A stretch of DNA of 64,000 nucleotides from Dyella thiooxydans (GTDB taxonomy: Bacteria > Pseudomonadota > Gammaproteobacteria > Xanthomonadales > Rhodanobacteraceae), in contig NZ_CP014841.1 in the NCBI RefSeq assembly GCF_001641285.1, forward strand, positions 806,001 through 870,000, written 5' to 3'. Below the pieces are notes generated by a model that did not search any database, was not told the DNA's origin, and saw nothing but the letters and a program-made list of their open reading frames with translations. How positions within the stretch are numbered: the stretch's first letter is position 1; each line of letters starts with the position of its first letter. Position numbers and translations under genes: made by a program. Positions 53,863-63,261 of this stretch are shown here, piece by piece.

Positions 53863-54306
53863 TTGACGCAAGTGGAAGCATTCACCGATGGCGCCTGCCT
53901 CGGGAACCCGGGGCCGGGCGGCTGGGCGGCGCTGCTGCGCGCCAACGGCAAGGAGCGCATGCTTGCCGACGGCGAGCCGGACACCACCAACAACCGGATG
54001 GAGCTGATGGCCGCGATCGCCGCGCTGGAGGCTCTGCGTCGGCCCTGTATCGTCGACCTGACCACCGATTCGCGCTACGTCATGCAGGGCATCGAGCAGT
54101 GGGTGCCGAAGTGGCGCGCCAATGGTTGGCGTACCGCTGACCGCAAGCCGGTCAAGAACCAGGATCTCTGGGTGCGTCTGTCCGATGCCGCGGCCCGCCA
54201 TACGGTTCGCTGGCACTGGGTGCGTGGGCACAACGGGCACGCGGAGAACGAGCGTGTCGACGAAGCAGCGCGGGAGCAGGCCGAGCAGCACAGGAGGCGC
54301 GCATGA
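53863..54306 (+). CDS. rnhA: Ribonuclease HI
   Basis: RNase HI degrades RNA in RNA-DNA hybrids. The 147-residue protein has the acidic site residues in EAFTDGAC (D9), [16 protein letters not shown] and the late NERVDEAA. The start is TTG at 53863: AGAGGA lies 6 bases upstream and TQVEAFTDG aligns with E. coli LKQVEIFTDG. A GTG three codons later is the alternative. The stop overlaps dnaQ by 4 bases, coupling the two. Confidence 0.95.
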   Translation: MTQVEAFTDGACLGNPGPGGWAALLRANGKERMLADGEPDTTNNRMELMAAIAALEALRRPCIVDLTTDSRYVMQGIEQWVPKWRANGWRTADRKPVKNQDLWVRLSDAAARHTVRWHWVRGHNGHAENERVDEAAREQAEQHRRRA

Positions 54307-55022
54307 GGCAGGTCGTGCTGGATACCGAGACAACCGGCCTCGAGGTTCGTCAGGGGCACCGGCTGATCGAGATCGCCTGCCTGGAGATGGTGGAGCGTCG
54401 ACTGACCGGGCGCCGTTACCAGACCTATCTGAATCCGGATCGCGCGATAGACGAGGGCGCGCGCCAGGTCACCGGCATCGAGGACGAGTTCCTGCTGGAC
54501 AAGCCGCGGTTCGCCGACGTGGCGGGGGAGTTCCTGGCCTTCATCGAAGGCGCCGAACTGATCATCCATAACGCCGCGTTCGACCTGGCCTTCCTGAACG
54601 CCGAGCTGGCACGACTCCCCGGCGATCCGGGGACGATCGGCGATCGATGTTCCGTGCTCGACACCCTGGCGATGGCGCGCGAGCGCTATCCCGGCCAGCG
54701 CAACAGCCTGGATGCCTTGTGCAAGCGTCTCGGCGTGGACAATTCCGCCCGCGAGCTCCATGGCGGCCTGATCGACTGCCAGTTGCTGGCAGACGTCTAT
54801 ATCGCCATGACCTCGGGCCAGGTCGCGCTCGATCTCGGCTTCGAGAAGGCATCCGAGGAACAGCAGACGGCGGTGGTGGCGCCAGTGGTGCTTTCGCGCC
54901 GCCCGCGGGTGCTGCGGGCCGGGGCCGACGAGCTGGCAGCGCACGAAAAGCGGCTGGATACCCTGGACAAGAGCGCCGGGGGAACCAGCCTCTGGCGCCG
55001 CGAAGCCGTGACTCCTGTCTGA
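54303..55022 (+). CDS. dnaQ: DNA polymerase III epsilon subunit (proofreading exonuclease)
   Basis: DnaQ removes mismatched bases during replication. The 239-residue DEDDh nuclease shows VLDTETTG (D7, E9), [18 protein letters not shown] with the catalytic histidine, and a C-terminal tail that should bind the polymerase subunit. The rnhA-dnaQ pair is conserved; here both are on the same strand with overlap, whereas in E. coli they are divergent. Confidence 0.96.
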   Translation: MRQVVLDTETTGLEVRQGHRLIEIACLEMVERRLTGRRYQTYLNPDRAIDEGARQVTGIEDEFLLDKPRFADVAGEFLAFIEGAELIIHNAAFDLAFLNAELARLPGDPGTIGDRCSVLDTLAMARERYPGQRNSLDALCKRLGVDNSARELHGGLIDCQLLADVYIAMTSGQVALDLGFEKASEEQQTAVVAPVVLSRRPRVLRAGADELAAHEKRLDTLDKSAGGTSLWRREAVTPV

Positions 55023-55027
55023 CCTGG

Positions 55028-55729
55028 TTAGCGCAAGCGGATCAGGATCGCGGTGAGGTTGTCGTTGCCACCCGCATCGAGACCGGCCAACAGCAGATGA
55101 TCCACGCACTCCTGCGCGGCCAGGTCACTCCGTTGAACCAGGCCGGCCAGGGATGCGGTGTCGAGGCCATCGGTCAGGCCGTCGGTGCATAGCAGGAAGG
55201 CGTGGCCCGGGCGCTGCTGACCGCCGGCGACGCCTATGTGCAACTGTCCGGCGGCGGTGATCCCCAGCGCCTGGGTCAGTACGTTGCGCTGCGGGTGTCG
55301 CGCTGCAAGCTCCGGATCGAGCCGGCCGGCGTTGACCAGTTCCTGCACCAGCGAGTGGTCGTGACTGATCAAGTGGAACTCCCCGGCCAACTGGTAGATG
55401 CGGCTGTCGCCGACCCAGGCCACGTCATAGGCCTCATCGTGCAGGTGGAGAGCGGCCAGTGTCGTTCCCATCGGTAGCGTGTCGCGACGTCGATACGCGT
55501 GTTGTTCCAGCTGTTCCGCCGCAAGCCGGACCGCGTCGTGCAGGGGCTGTCCGAGGCGGATCTGCTCGACCACCGCATCGCGCGCGAGCGCGGCCGCGAC
55601 CTCGCCGTGCTGGTGCCCACCCATCCCATCGGCAACAAGGAACAGCCCGAGGTCGGGATCGGCATAGTAGGTGTCCTCGTTGCGCGTGCGGCGCAGGCCG
55701 ACGTGGGTTCCGTGTCCGAATTCGATCAT
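55028..55729 (-). CDS. PP2C-family protein serine/threonine phosphatase
   Basis: The 233-residue protein has the PP2C metal motifs RRTRNEDTYYAD, FLVADGMGGHQHGE, VAWVGDSRIY, LLCTDGLTDG and GNDNLTAILI. Such stand-alone phosphatases reverse Hanks-type kinase signalling. No kinase gene is in the window. The start at 55729 (MIEFGHGTHVG) begins the domain. It is convergent with dnaQ (5-base gap) and has no clear ribosome site. Confidence 0.92.
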   Translation of the reverse strand: MIEFGHGTHVGLRRTRNEDTYYADPDLGLFLVADGMGGHQHGEVAAALARDAVVEQIRLGQPLHDAVRLAAEQLEQHAYRRRDTLPMGTTLAALHLHDEAYDVAWVGDSRIYQLAGEFHLISHDHSLVQELVNAGRLDPELAARHPQRNVLTQALGITAAGQLHIGVAGGQQRPGHAFLLCTDGLTDGLDTASLAGLVQRSDLAAQECVDHLLLAGLDAGGNDNLTAILIRLR

Positions 55730-55840
55730 GGGGGCGGGTGGTGGCTGACCGGCGCAGCATGCCGGATGCATCCCCAGTTGTCACGGCGCTCATGCCTGCG
55801 TATCATTACCGGCTCACGCGAACCACCGCGTGCCCCCTTT

Positions 55841-55930
<90 letters not shown>

Positions 55931-55938
55931 ATTGAAAG

Positions 55939-55963
55939 GCCCCGCAGCGATGCGGGGCTTTTT
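55939..55963 (+). terminator. Terminator after tRNA-Ser
   Basis: An 8-bp stem GCCCCGCA / TGCGGGGC with a GCGA tetraloop is followed by TTTTT. Confidence 0.9.
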
Positions 55964-55984
55964 CATTGGGGCTTAATCGAAGCG

Positions 55985-56737
55985 TCACGCCTCCGCAGGG
56001 GCAGCCGGAGGCGCGTGTTTGCGATCGCACCCGATTGATCGAGCCTGGCTGAGCTGCTGCAGCCGGTGGATCTTTCCCACCTGCGTCGGGGTGCCCAGTG
56101 GCGCGGTGAGGGCCGGAGACACCAGGGCCACCAGGCGGGCGAGCAGCTCGGTGTCGGGGATCGACTGGCCCATGCTCAGCTCGGCGACGAGCTCGTCCAT
56201 GTCGTCGGTCGCCAGCACTCCGGAGAGCGACTTGAGCGCGAAATGCAACCGCAGGCCCAGCTCGCTGCGGGGCACGTGGGGCAGGGCGCGCGCGAATGCA
56301 TCGAAAAAGCGTCCGAAGATCGGCCGGTAGTGCTGCTGAAGGTGGTCGCGGATGAACGGCGAGGCGTCGCTGTAGACCCTGCCGAGCAGTCTCAGGAAAG
56401 CCGGGCCGGCACCGGGGTCCCGCCCCAGTTGCATGGCCGGAACGAAGAGGACCCCGAGGATGGTCTCGCAATCCGGTACCTGCCCGGCTGCCTCGCAGGC
56501 GTCGAGCAGCCGCAGCCGCTCCTCATTGAGCCGGTCGAGCCGCTGGGAGAGCAACTCGCGCAGCATGGTGTCCTTGTTGCCGAAGTGGTAGTTCACGGCC
56601 GCCAGATTGGTGCCGGCGTGCGCGGTGATCTGCCTCATCGAGAGGCCTTCGTAGCCCCGGTCGATGAAGAGGTGCTCGGCGGCGTCCAGCAGTCGCCGCC
56701 GGGTCTCTGCCGCCTGGTTTCCCCCGGTAGTGCGCAT
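55985..56737 (-). CDS. TetR/AcrR-family transcriptional regulator
   Basis: The 250-residue protein starts with a TetR DNA-binding domain: RRRLLDAAEHLFIDRGYEGLSMRQITAHAGTNLAAVNYHFGNKDTML in outline, residues about 13-60. The recognition helix stretch (NLAAVNYHFG) resembles PsrA-like fatty-acid-responsive regulators, but that is only a resemblance. The C-terminal ligand domain is longer than usual and ends in an Ala/Pro-rich tail. A near-perfect palindrome lies 43 bases upstream. The gene is monocistronic; ppsA on the same strand is separated by a terminator. Confidence 0.88.
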   Translation of the reverse strand: MRTTGGNQAAETRRRLLDAAEHLFIDRGYEGLSMRQITAHAGTNLAAVNYHFGNKDTMLRELLSQRLDRLNEERLRLLDACEAAGQVPDCETILGVLFVPAMQLGRDPGAGPAFLRLLGRVYSDASPFIRDHLQQHYRPIFGRFFDAFARALPHVPRSELGLRLHFALKSLSGVLATDDMDELVAELSMGQSIPDTELLARLVALVSPALTAPLGTPTQVGKIHRLQQLSQARSIGCDRKHAPPAAPAEA

Positions 56738-56779
56738 GTTGAGCCCCTGTGGCCAGATGGATCGTGCCCCGACGCTCGT

Positions 56780-56801
56780 GCGTCAAACGCGCGTATGACG
56801 C
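56780..56801. promoter_or_regulatory. Candidate TetR operator
   Basis: A 22-bp palindrome with outer arms GCGTCA (56780-56785) and TGACGC (56796-56801) around a CGCGCG core pairs at 10 of 11 positions. It lies 43 bases before the TetR-family start codon, where autoregulatory operators are usual. The regulator-operator link is inferred. Confidence 0.55.
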
Positions 56802-56864
56802 TAGTGGGCGAGCCTGACAGGCTGCAAGCTGCACTGCACGACGTCGCGGTCATGGCCGGCACGG

Positions 56865-56895
56865 GAAAAGAAAAGGGCGGGGTTGCCCCCGCCCT
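56865..56895 (-). terminator. Intrinsic terminator of ppsA
   Basis: Read on the minus strand, a 9-bp stem AGGGCGGGG / CCCCGCCCT with a GCAA tetraloop is followed by TTTCTTTT. It lies 22 bases after the ppsA stop. Confidence 0.9.
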
Positions 56896-56917
56896 GTTTC
56901 CAATCCCCTGGATCGGA

Positions 56918-59290
56918 TCAGCCGTGCTTCTTCTTGGCCAGCCGCAACCAGGTGTCGACCACGGTGTCGGGATTGAGCGACACCGACTCGATGCCCTGTT
57001 CCATCAGCCACTCGGCCAGGTCCGGATGATCGCTCGGGCCCTGGCCGCAGATGCCGATGTACTTGCCCTTGGCGCGGGCCGTCTGGATGGCCATGGCGAG
57101 CAGCTTCTTCACCGCCGGGTCGCGTTCGTCGAACAGGCTGGCGACGATCGACGAATCGCGGTCCAGGCCCAGGGTGAGCTGGGTCAGGTCGTTGGAGCCG
57201 ATGGAGAAGCCGTCGAAGATGTCGAGGAACTCGTCCGCGAGCAACGCATTGGACGGCACCTCGCACATCATGATCACCTTCAGCCCGTGCTCGCCCTGCT
57301 TCAGGCCGTTGGCAGCCAGCACGTCGATCACCTTGCGGCCCTCGCCCAGGGTGCGTACGAACGGGATCATCACCCAGACGTTGTCCAGGCTCATCGTCTC
57401 GCGCACGTGCTTGACCGCCTTGCACTCCAGCCCGAAGGACTCGGCGAAGCTCGGATCGACGTAGCGGCTGGCGCCGCGGAAGCCGATCATCGGGTTTTCT
57501 TCATGCGGTTCGTAGCGTGAACCGCCGATCAGGCCGGCGTACTCGTTCGACTTGAAGTCGGACAGCCGCACGATCACCGGCTTCGGGTAGACCGAGGCGG
57601 CGATGGTGGCGATGCCTTCGCCCAGCCGGTCGACATAGAACGACACCGGATCGGCGTAGCCGGCCATCCGTTCGTCGATCTTGGCCTTGGTGTCGGCGTC
57701 CTGCCTGCTGTATTCCAGCAAGGCTTTCGGATGCACGCCGATGTGGCTGGCGATGATCATCTCGAGCCGCGCCAGGCCGATGCCGGCGTTCGGCAGCATG
57801 CCGAAGTCGAACGCACGCTCGGGGTTGGCCACGTTCATCATGATCTTCAGTGGCGCCTCGGGCATCGCGCCGAGGTCGGCGGTGATGCGCTCGAACGGCA
57901 GCTTGCCTTCGTAGATCATGCCGGTGTCGCCTTCGGCGCAGGACACCGTGACCTCGGCGCCGTCAGGAATCGACTGCAGGCCGTTGCCGGTGCCGACCAC
58001 CGCCGGCACGCCCAGCTCGCGGGCGATGATCGCCGCATGGCAGGTGCGTCCGCCGCGGTTGGTGACGATGGCGGCAGCGCGCTTCATGATCGGCTCCCAG
58101 TCAGGGTCGGTCATGTCGGCCACCAGCACGTCGCCCGGCTGGAATTCATTCATCTGCGCCAGCGACTTCACCACGCGTGCCTTGCCGGCGCCGATCTTCT
58201 GGCCGATCGCGCGCCCCTCGGCCAGCACCTTGCCCTTGCCGTGCAGCTGGAAGCGCTCGAGCTGGGTCGCATGGGCGCGCGACTTCACCGTTTCCGGGCG
58301 TGCCTGCACGATATAGAGCTTGCCGGTGTGGCCATCCTTCGCCCACTCGATGTCCATCGGGCGACCGTAGTGCTGCTCGATCACCAGTGCCTGCTTGGCC
58401 AGTTCCTGCACGTCGGCGTCGGTCACGCAGAAGCGGTGGCGCAGCTCGGCCGGGGTTTCCTCGATCCGCACGCGCTCGCCGGGCTGGTCCGAATACACCA
58501 TGCGCTGCTGCTTGGCGCCGAGGCTGCGGCGGAGCAGGGCGGGCTTGCCGGCCTTGAGCGTGGGCTTGAAGACGTAGAACTCGTCCGGGTTCACCGCGCC
58601 CTGCACGACCATCTCGCCGAGGCCGTAGGAGCCGGTGACGAAGACAACATCACGGAAGCCCGACTCGGTGTCCAGGGTGAACAGTACGCCGGAGGCGCCC
58701 ACGTCCGAGCGCACCATCAGCTGCACACCGGCAGACAGGAACACGTCCTCGTGGGCGAAGCCCTGGTGCACGCGGTAGGCGATGGCGCGGTCGTTGTAGA
58801 GCGAGGCGAACACCTCCTTGACCTTGTGCAGCACGTCCTCGATGCCGACGACGTTGAGGAAGGTTTCCTGCTGGCCGGCGAACGAGGCGTCCGGCAGGTC
58901 CTCGGCGGTGGCCGAAGAGCGCACGGCCACGGCGATGTCGTCGCTGCCGGCATCCTTGCACAGCTTGGCGTAGGCGCCGCGGATGGCCTGGTCGAGATCG
59001 GCCGGCAGCGGCGTCTCGGTGACCCACTCGCGGATCTCCTTGCCGGCACGGGTCAGCGCATCGACGTCTTCCACATCCAGGCCTTCCAGGCGGGCGCGGA
59101 TGCGCGAGGCGACGCCGCTCTTGTCCAGGTATTGCTGGAAGGCGTCCGCCGTGGTGGCGAAACCACCCGGCACCGACACGCCCAGTTTGCTGAGGTTGCC
59201 GATCATCTCGCCCAGCGAGGCATTCTTGCCACCAACCTTGCCCAGGTCGGTCATGCGAAGCTGGTCAAGCCAAAGCACCAGGTCGTTCAA
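56918..59290 (-). CDS. ppsA: Phosphoenolpyruvate synthase
   Basis: PpsA makes PEP from pyruvate and ATP for gluconeogenesis. The 790-residue protein has the N-terminal ATP-grasp (from [11 protein letters not shown]), the phosphohistidine swivelling domain with H418 in GGRTCHAAI, and the C-terminal PEP-binding barrel ending with the [11 protein letters not shown] motif. The start at 59290 is TTG: GAGGAG lies 7 bases ahead and [10 protein letters not shown] aligns with the family. It is divergent from its regulator ppsR (224-base gap). Confidence 0.96.
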   Translation of the reverse strand: MNDLVLWLDQLRMTDLGKVGGKNASLGEMIGNLSKLGVSVPGGFATTADAFQQYLDKSGVASRIRARLEGLDVEDVDALTRAGKEIREWVTETPLPADLDQAIRGAYAKLCKDAGSDDIAVAVRSSATAEDLPDASFAGQQETFLNVVGIEDVLHKVKEVFASLYNDRAIAYRVHQGFAHEDVFLSAGVQLMVRSDVGASGVLFTLDTESGFRDVVFVTGSYGLGEMVVQGAVNPDEFYVFKPTLKAGKPALLRRSLGAKQQRMVYSDQPGERVRIEETPAELRHRFCVTDADVQELAKQALVIEQHYGRPMDIEWAKDGHTGKLYIVQARPETVKSRAHATQLERFQLHGKGKVLAEGRAIGQKIGAGKARVVKSLAQMNEFQPGDVLVADMTDPDWEPIMKRAAAIVTNRGGRTCHAAIIARELGVPAVVGTGNGLQSIPDGAEVTVSCAEGDTGMIYEGKLPFERITADLGAMPEAPLKIMMNVANPERAFDFGMLPNAGIGLARLEMIIASHIGVHPKALLEYSRQDADTKAKIDERMAGYADPVSFYVDRLGEGIATIAASVYPKPVIVRLSDFKSNEYAGLIGGSRYEPHEENPMIGFRGASRYVDPSFAESFGLECKAVKHVRETMSLDNVWVMIPFVRTLGEGRKVIDVLAANGLKQGEHGLKVIMMCEVPSNALLADEFLDIFDGFSIGSNDLTQLTLGLDRDSSIVASLFDERDPAVKKLLAMAIQTARAKGKYIGICGQGPSDHPDLAEWLMEQGIESVSLNPDTVVDTWLRLAKKKHG

Positions 59291-59514
59291 GGTGGATCTC
59301 CTCGGAACTCAAGTGGGTAGGTCGGTGCGACCAGCCGAAAGCGGGTCACAAAGAACTGGTATTGTCCGCTGTGGATGGTGCATGGCACAAGAAGACCAAT
59401 GCAATCCGTCGCCGCTCCACCTGCATACCAGTCAGCCAAGGATCAAGACACACGGTGCCTTGCGCATGCGATAACGTGAGCCACCGCCCTACACAGCCTC
59501 TTTTGGATCGAATC

Positions 59515-60330
59515 ATGCAGCGGACTGTTTTCTTCATTTCCGACTCAACTGGTATTACTGCAGAGACCATCGGCAACAGCATCCTGGCGCAATTCGAGGG
59601 TACGGCCTTCGACAAGCATCGCCTGCCGTTCGTGGACGACGCGAAAAAGGCCGAGGCGGCCGCGCTGCGCATCAAGACCCGATACGCGCAGACGGGGCAG
59701 CGACCGATCGTGGTCAACACCATGGCAGACCGCACCTTGTGCGATATCGTCGCGACCAGCGGAGCGTTGATGCTGGATGTGTTCGCGCCCTTCATTGGCC
59801 CGCTGGAGGTGGAATTGGGGGCGAAGCGGTCCGGGGCGGTGAATCGTTCGCACGGCCTGGTCGATTTCGACAAGTACGAGGCGCGCATCAATGCGACCAA
59901 CTATGCGCTCACCCACGACGACGGCATCGATGTCGACTATGCCCAGGCCGATCTGATCCTGGTGGGTGTGTCCCGCTCGGGCAAGACGCCGACCTGTCTC
60001 TACATGGCCTTGCATTACGGAGTGAGTGCCGCCAACTATCCGCTCACGGACGACGACCTGGACAAGCTGGAGCTACCGGTCCGCTTGCGCCCCTACAAGG
60101 ACCGCCTGTTCGGCCTCACCATCGACCCCCAGCGTCTGGCGCAGATTCGCGAGCAGCGCCGCGCCAACAGTCGTTATGCCACGATCGAGCAGTGCCGCTG
60201 GGAGTTGGCGCAGGCGGAGAAGCTGATGCGTCGCGAGGCTATTCCCAGCCTCAACACCACGCATGTTTCGATCGAGGAAATCGCCAGCAAGATCTTCGAG
60301 CGCTTCGGCATCGAGCGCACCATGTTCTGA
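59515..60330 (+). CDS. ppsR: PEP synthase regulatory protein (kinase/pyrophosphorylase, DUF299)
   Basis: PpsR inactivates PpsA by ADP-dependent threonine phosphorylation next to the catalytic histidine and reactivates it by phosphorolysis. The 271-residue protein has the family P-loop GVSRSGKTPTCLY (151-163) and the N-terminal FFISDSTGITAET. The target threonine is visible in PpsA as GGRTCH. The start at 59515 was chosen because the family N-terminus begins there. The divergent layout with ppsA is typical. Confidence 0.95.
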   Translation: MQRTVFFISDSTGITAETIGNSILAQFEGTAFDKHRLPFVDDAKKAEAAALRIKTRYAQTGQRPIVVNTMADRTLCDIVATSGALMLDVFAPFIGPLEVELGAKRSGAVNRSHGLVDFDKYEARINATNYALTHDDGIDVDYAQADLILVGVSRSGKTPTCLYMALHYGVSAANYPLTDDDLDKLELPVRLRPYKDRLFGLTIDPQRLAQIREQRRANSRYATIEQCRWELAQAEKLMRREAIPSLNTTHVSIEEIASKIFERFGIERTMF

Positions 60331-60355
60331 ATTTCCAGAGGAGCTTTCCGGCTGT

Positions 60356-60838
60356 ATGAGCGTTGTCCTGGATCGACGTACCGCGCTGCTTCCCGGGCGC
60401 TTCGAGTTCCTCATGGGGCTGTACGCCGAGAATTATCATCGGCTTGCACGGCTGTTTGCTCCCCAGGAGCTCTCTCCCGGACGCTACGTGTCGAGCATCG
60501 ACGATGGGCTGGACGTGCACCTGCAGGTGCTGGAACGTCATCCGTACACACTCGAGCTGGAACTGACCTACGACCTGGTCGACGAGCAGACTGGGCTGCG
60601 CACACCGTCGGCGCAGCTGCGGGTATACACGGATGCACACGTGGCCGAGGCGCTGCACTGTCATCCCGGACGACACCTGTGGCAGGTGCTCGGTCCGTTT
60701 CCGCCTGCACGCACGGTGCTGCAGCACCGGCTGCGGATGAATGGGTTCCTGACCCGTTGGCTGGAATACCTGGCCGAGCAGGGACATTCGCTTGGCACGC
60801 TCGAGCGCGAGCTGGAGCCGCCGGCCCCGGTGGGGTGA
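60356..60838 (+). CDS. DUF1249 (YqiB-like) protein
   Basis: The 160-residue protein matches the DUF1249 pattern: LMGLYAENYHRLARLF near residue 20-34, then LEVLERHPYT-type text (LQVLERHPYTLELELTYDLV), RVYTDAHVAEALHCHP and the end MNGFLTRWLEYLAEQGHSL. In E. coli the homologue YqiB lies beside nudF and cpdA; its role is unknown. It follows ppsR by 25 bases and is probably co-transcribed. A GAGGAG lies about 12 bases before the ATG. Confidence 0.85.
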   Translation: MSVVLDRRTALLPGRFEFLMGLYAENYHRLARLFAPQELSPGRYVSSIDDGLDVHLQVLERHPYTLELELTYDLVDEQTGLRTPSAQLRVYTDAHVAEALHCHPGRHLWQVLGPFPPARTVLQHRLRMNGFLTRWLEYLAEQGHSLGTLERELEPPAPVG

Positions 60839-60865
60839 GCGAGGGCGCGCCGCGCGAATCGCGGG

Positions 60866-60890
60866 CAACAAAAAACCCGCACAAGGCGGG
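60866..60890 (-). terminator. Terminator of the minus-strand tRNA operon
   Basis: On the minus strand the hairpin CCCGC-CTTGT-GCGGG is followed by TTTTTTGTTG. It lies just beyond tRNA-Asp; on the plus strand it could also weakly end the DUF1249 transcript. Confidence 0.88.
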
Positions 60891-60901
60891 CTTCTCGTAA
60901 G

Positions 60902-60978
60902 TGGCGGAGCGGACGGGACTCGAACCCGCGACCTCCGGCGTGACAGGCCAGCATTCTAACCGACTGAACTACCGCTCC
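60902..60978 (-). tRNA. tRNA-Asp (anticodon GTC), copy 2
   Basis: This is the reverse-strand copy identical to 48896-48972, with encoded CCA. It is the last gene of the Ala-Glu-Asp operon. Confidence 0.97.
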
Positions 60979-61032
60979 ACGTTTTGGTACAGCTAAACTT
61001 CCATCGCTTTCGCGAATCGGCGGGTTCCAACT

Positions 61033-61108
61033 TGGCGTCCCCACGGGGATTCGAACCCCGGTCGCCACCGTGAAAGGGTGGTGTCCTAGGCCTCTAGACG
61101 ATGGGGAC
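61033..61108 (-). tRNA. tRNA-Glu (anticodon TTC)
   Basis: Acceptor GTCCCCA pairs with TGGGGAC; the loop CTTTCAC gives TTC, and CCA is encoded. It is a substrate of TruD (U13) encoded in this window. Confidence 0.97.
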
Positions 61109-61116
61109 AAATAAGT

Positions 61117-61192
61117 TGGTGGAGCCAGGCGGGATCGAACCGCCGACCTCCTGCATGCCATGCAGGCGCTCTCCCAGCTGAGCTATGGCCCC
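61117..61192 (-). tRNA. tRNA-Ala (anticodon GGC)
   Basis: Acceptor GGGGCCA pairs with TGGCTCC and contains the G3-T70 wobble pair that identifies alanine tRNAs. The loop ATGGCAT gives GGC; CCA is encoded. First gene of the operon. Confidence 0.97.
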
Positions 61193-61209
61193 GCCGCTGG
61201 AAGCCCGAA

Positions 61210-61238
61210 AGAATAGGCAGGGTTCGCGATTCCGTCAA
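61210..61238 (-). promoter_or_regulatory. Promoter of the tRNA Ala-Glu-Asp operon
   Basis: On the minus strand TTGACG (61238-61233) and TATTCT (61215-61210) are 17 bases apart. An A/T-rich tract just upstream (61240-61262) resembles an UP element, as at the other tRNA promoter. The start would be near 61203. Confidence 0.8.
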
Positions 61239-61348
61239 GCGAAATTTTGAAAAATTTTCACCCGACCCGTGCGGAGCGCTTCGACATCCATTGCACCCGC
61301 CTGTCGGCTCCAGCGACTAAGCTGGCTGCACGTCTCATGGGACCGCGC

Positions 61349-63091
61349 ATGCACGAGATCGGCTTCATCCGCGACTTGGCGATCGTGATGATCGTGGCTG
61401 GTGCCACGACCATCCTGTTTCACCGTCTGCGCCAGCCGGTACTGCTCGGATACATCCTCGCCGGAGTGCTCATCGGTCCCCACACCCCGGGTGTACTGGT
61501 GGCTGATCCGCGCGCCATCGACGACATCTCCAATCTTGGTGTCGTGCTGCTGATGTTCACCCTCGGTCTTGAGTTCAGCATCCGCAAGTTGCGCGAGGTG
61601 GGGCTTGGCATCCTGCTCGTCGCGGTCGCCGAGGTCGGGGTGATGCTCTGGATCGGCTACGGCCTGGGCGAGGCATTTGGCTGGCGTGGCACCGATGCCT
61701 TGTTCCTGGGTGGCATCGTGGCGTTGTCGTCCACGATGGTGGCCACGCGGACCCTTTCAGAAGTGGGGCTGGGTGATCGCCCGTTCGCACGCCTGGTCGT
61801 CGGTTTGCTGGTCGCCGAGGACATGCTGACCATCGTGTTGCTGACCATGCTCACCGCCGTGGCGATCGGCGGGTCGGTGGAGGCGTCCACGGCGTTTACG
61901 CTGATCGGCCATCTCGGACTCTTCGTCGTGGCGGGGATGATCGTCGGCCTGTTGCTGGTGCCGCGGCTGGTCGATTACGTGGCTGGCTTCGGCCGGTCCG
62001 AAGTGTTGCTGGTCAGCACCCTGGGTTTGTGCTTCGGGGCGAGCCTGTTTGCTGCCTGGATGGGGTTTTCGGTGGCACTCGGCGCATTCCTCATGGGCGC
62101 AGTGGTGGCCGAGGCGCGCAGTGCGGGCCAGGTGATGCACCTGATCGAGCCGCTACGCGACATGTTCGCAGCGCTGTTCTTCGTGGCGATCGGCCTGAAG
62201 ATCGATCCGGTCATGCTGGCGCAATATGCGCTGCCGGCCCTGCTGATCGCCGCCGTGGTGATGGTGGGCAAGACAGTGGCCTGCAGCCTTGGCGTGTTCG
62301 TGATTGGCCATGACCCACGTACCGCGGTGCGCACGGGGGTCAGCATGGCCCAGATCGGCGAATTTTCCTTCGTGATCGCGACGCTGGGCCTTTCGCTGGG
62401 AGCGGTCAGCGACTTCATCTACCCGGTCGCGGTGGCCGTTTCGGTGATCTGCATGGCGCTGTCGCCGTACCTGGTCCGCTCGGCCGATGGGTTGGTCGAT
62501 GGTCTGCGCCGCGTCGCGCCATCGTCCCTCAGCCTGCTGGCCACCAGCTACAGCGGTTGGCTCGAAAACCTGCGGCCGGTCGATGAGAACGCCGCGTTGG
62601 CCGCGATGCTGCGACGCCTGCTCGTGCACATCGCGGTGAATGTGATGCTGGTGGTGACGCTGTTCGTGGTGGGTGCCTACATCAACGCCCACAACTGGGC
62701 CTGGTTCTCGCAACTGGGTCTTTCGCGTGACGCCAGGCACACAGTGATCTGGGCGACTGCGCTGTTCCTGTCGCTGCCGCTGTTGATCGCGGTCTATCGC
62801 AAGGCCGAGGCGCTCGGCATGCTGCTTGCCGAGCTGGGGATCCGGGAGCGTCACGCGGGTGCCTACACCCGTGCCATCCGCAGCGTGCTGGCCAGGCTGA
62901 TTCCCCTGGCCACATTGTTCGCTCTGGCGGTTCTGGTGGGGGCGCTCGGCTCGACCATCCTGCCGCCCCGCGGTATCGCTCTGTCCCTGGCGGCTGCGGG
63001 GGTACTTCTGGCGGTGGTGATGTGGCGGGGGCTGGTCAAGGTGCATGCCAGGCTACAGGCGGCTCTGCGGGACACGATCGCCAAGCCGTGA
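61349..63091 (+). CDS. CPA2-family cation:proton antiporter (KefB/YbaL-type membrane domain)
   Basis: The 580-residue protein opens with the CPA2 exchanger domain (about twelve helices): VLLGYILAGVLIGPHTPG, LLMFTLGLEFS, the VAEDMLTIVLL aspartate motif and IGEFSFVIATLGLS. After about residue 385 there is a cytosolic linker, then four further hydrophobic segments (about 430-455, 470-490, 515-540, 545-560) instead of the usual TrkA-N/RCK nucleotide domain. The transported ion (potassium or sodium) is unknown. The start at 61349 or the in-frame ATG at 61337 are equally possible. Confidence 0.88.
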   Translation: MHEIGFIRDLAIVMIVAGATTILFHRLRQPVLLGYILAGVLIGPHTPGVLVADPRAIDDISNLGVVLLMFTLGLEFSIRKLREVGLGILLVAVAEVGVMLWIGYGLGEAFGWRGTDALFLGGIVALSSTMVATRTLSEVGLGDRPFARLVVGLLVAEDMLTIVLLTMLTAVAIGGSVEASTAFTLIGHLGLFVVAGMIVGLLLVPRLVDYVAGFGRSEVLLVSTLGLCFGASLFAAWMGFSVALGAFLMGAVVAEARSAGQVMHLIEPLRDMFAALFFVAIGLKIDPVMLAQYALPALLIAAVVMVGKTVACSLGVFVIGHDPRTAVRTGVSMAQIGEFSFVIATLGLSLGAVSDFIYPVAVAVSVICMALSPYLVRSADGLVDGLRRVAPSSLSLLATSYSGWLENLRPVDENAALAAMLRRLLVHIAVNVMLVVTLFVVGAYINAHNWAWFSQLGLSRDARHTVIWATALFLSLPLLIAVYRKAEALGMLLAELGIRERHAGAYTRAIRSVLARLIPLATLFALAVLVGALGSTILPPRGIALSLAAAGVLLAVVMWRGLVKVHARLQAALRDTIAKP

Positions 63092-63164
63092 CCCCGGTCA
63101 CGTCCATCCGCTGGAGGGCGAAAGGGAACCTTTCCCGGGGGTAAGGGTCGCAGGCCCCGTGTCG

Positions 63165-63193
63165 TTGCCAAGCGCTGGCGGCGGCCGCACAAT
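63165..63193 (+). promoter_or_regulatory. Candidate promoter of the FKBP gene
   Basis: TTGCCA (63165-63170) and CACAAT (63188-63193) are 17 bases apart, 69 bases before the start codon. Both boxes are moderate matches. Confidence 0.45.
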
Positions 63194-63261
63194 GAACGGC
63201 CAGCCTCCGGGTCGGAGGTTTGTCCGGCGCCGCCGGCATATTCCATATGAGGGAGTCTCGA

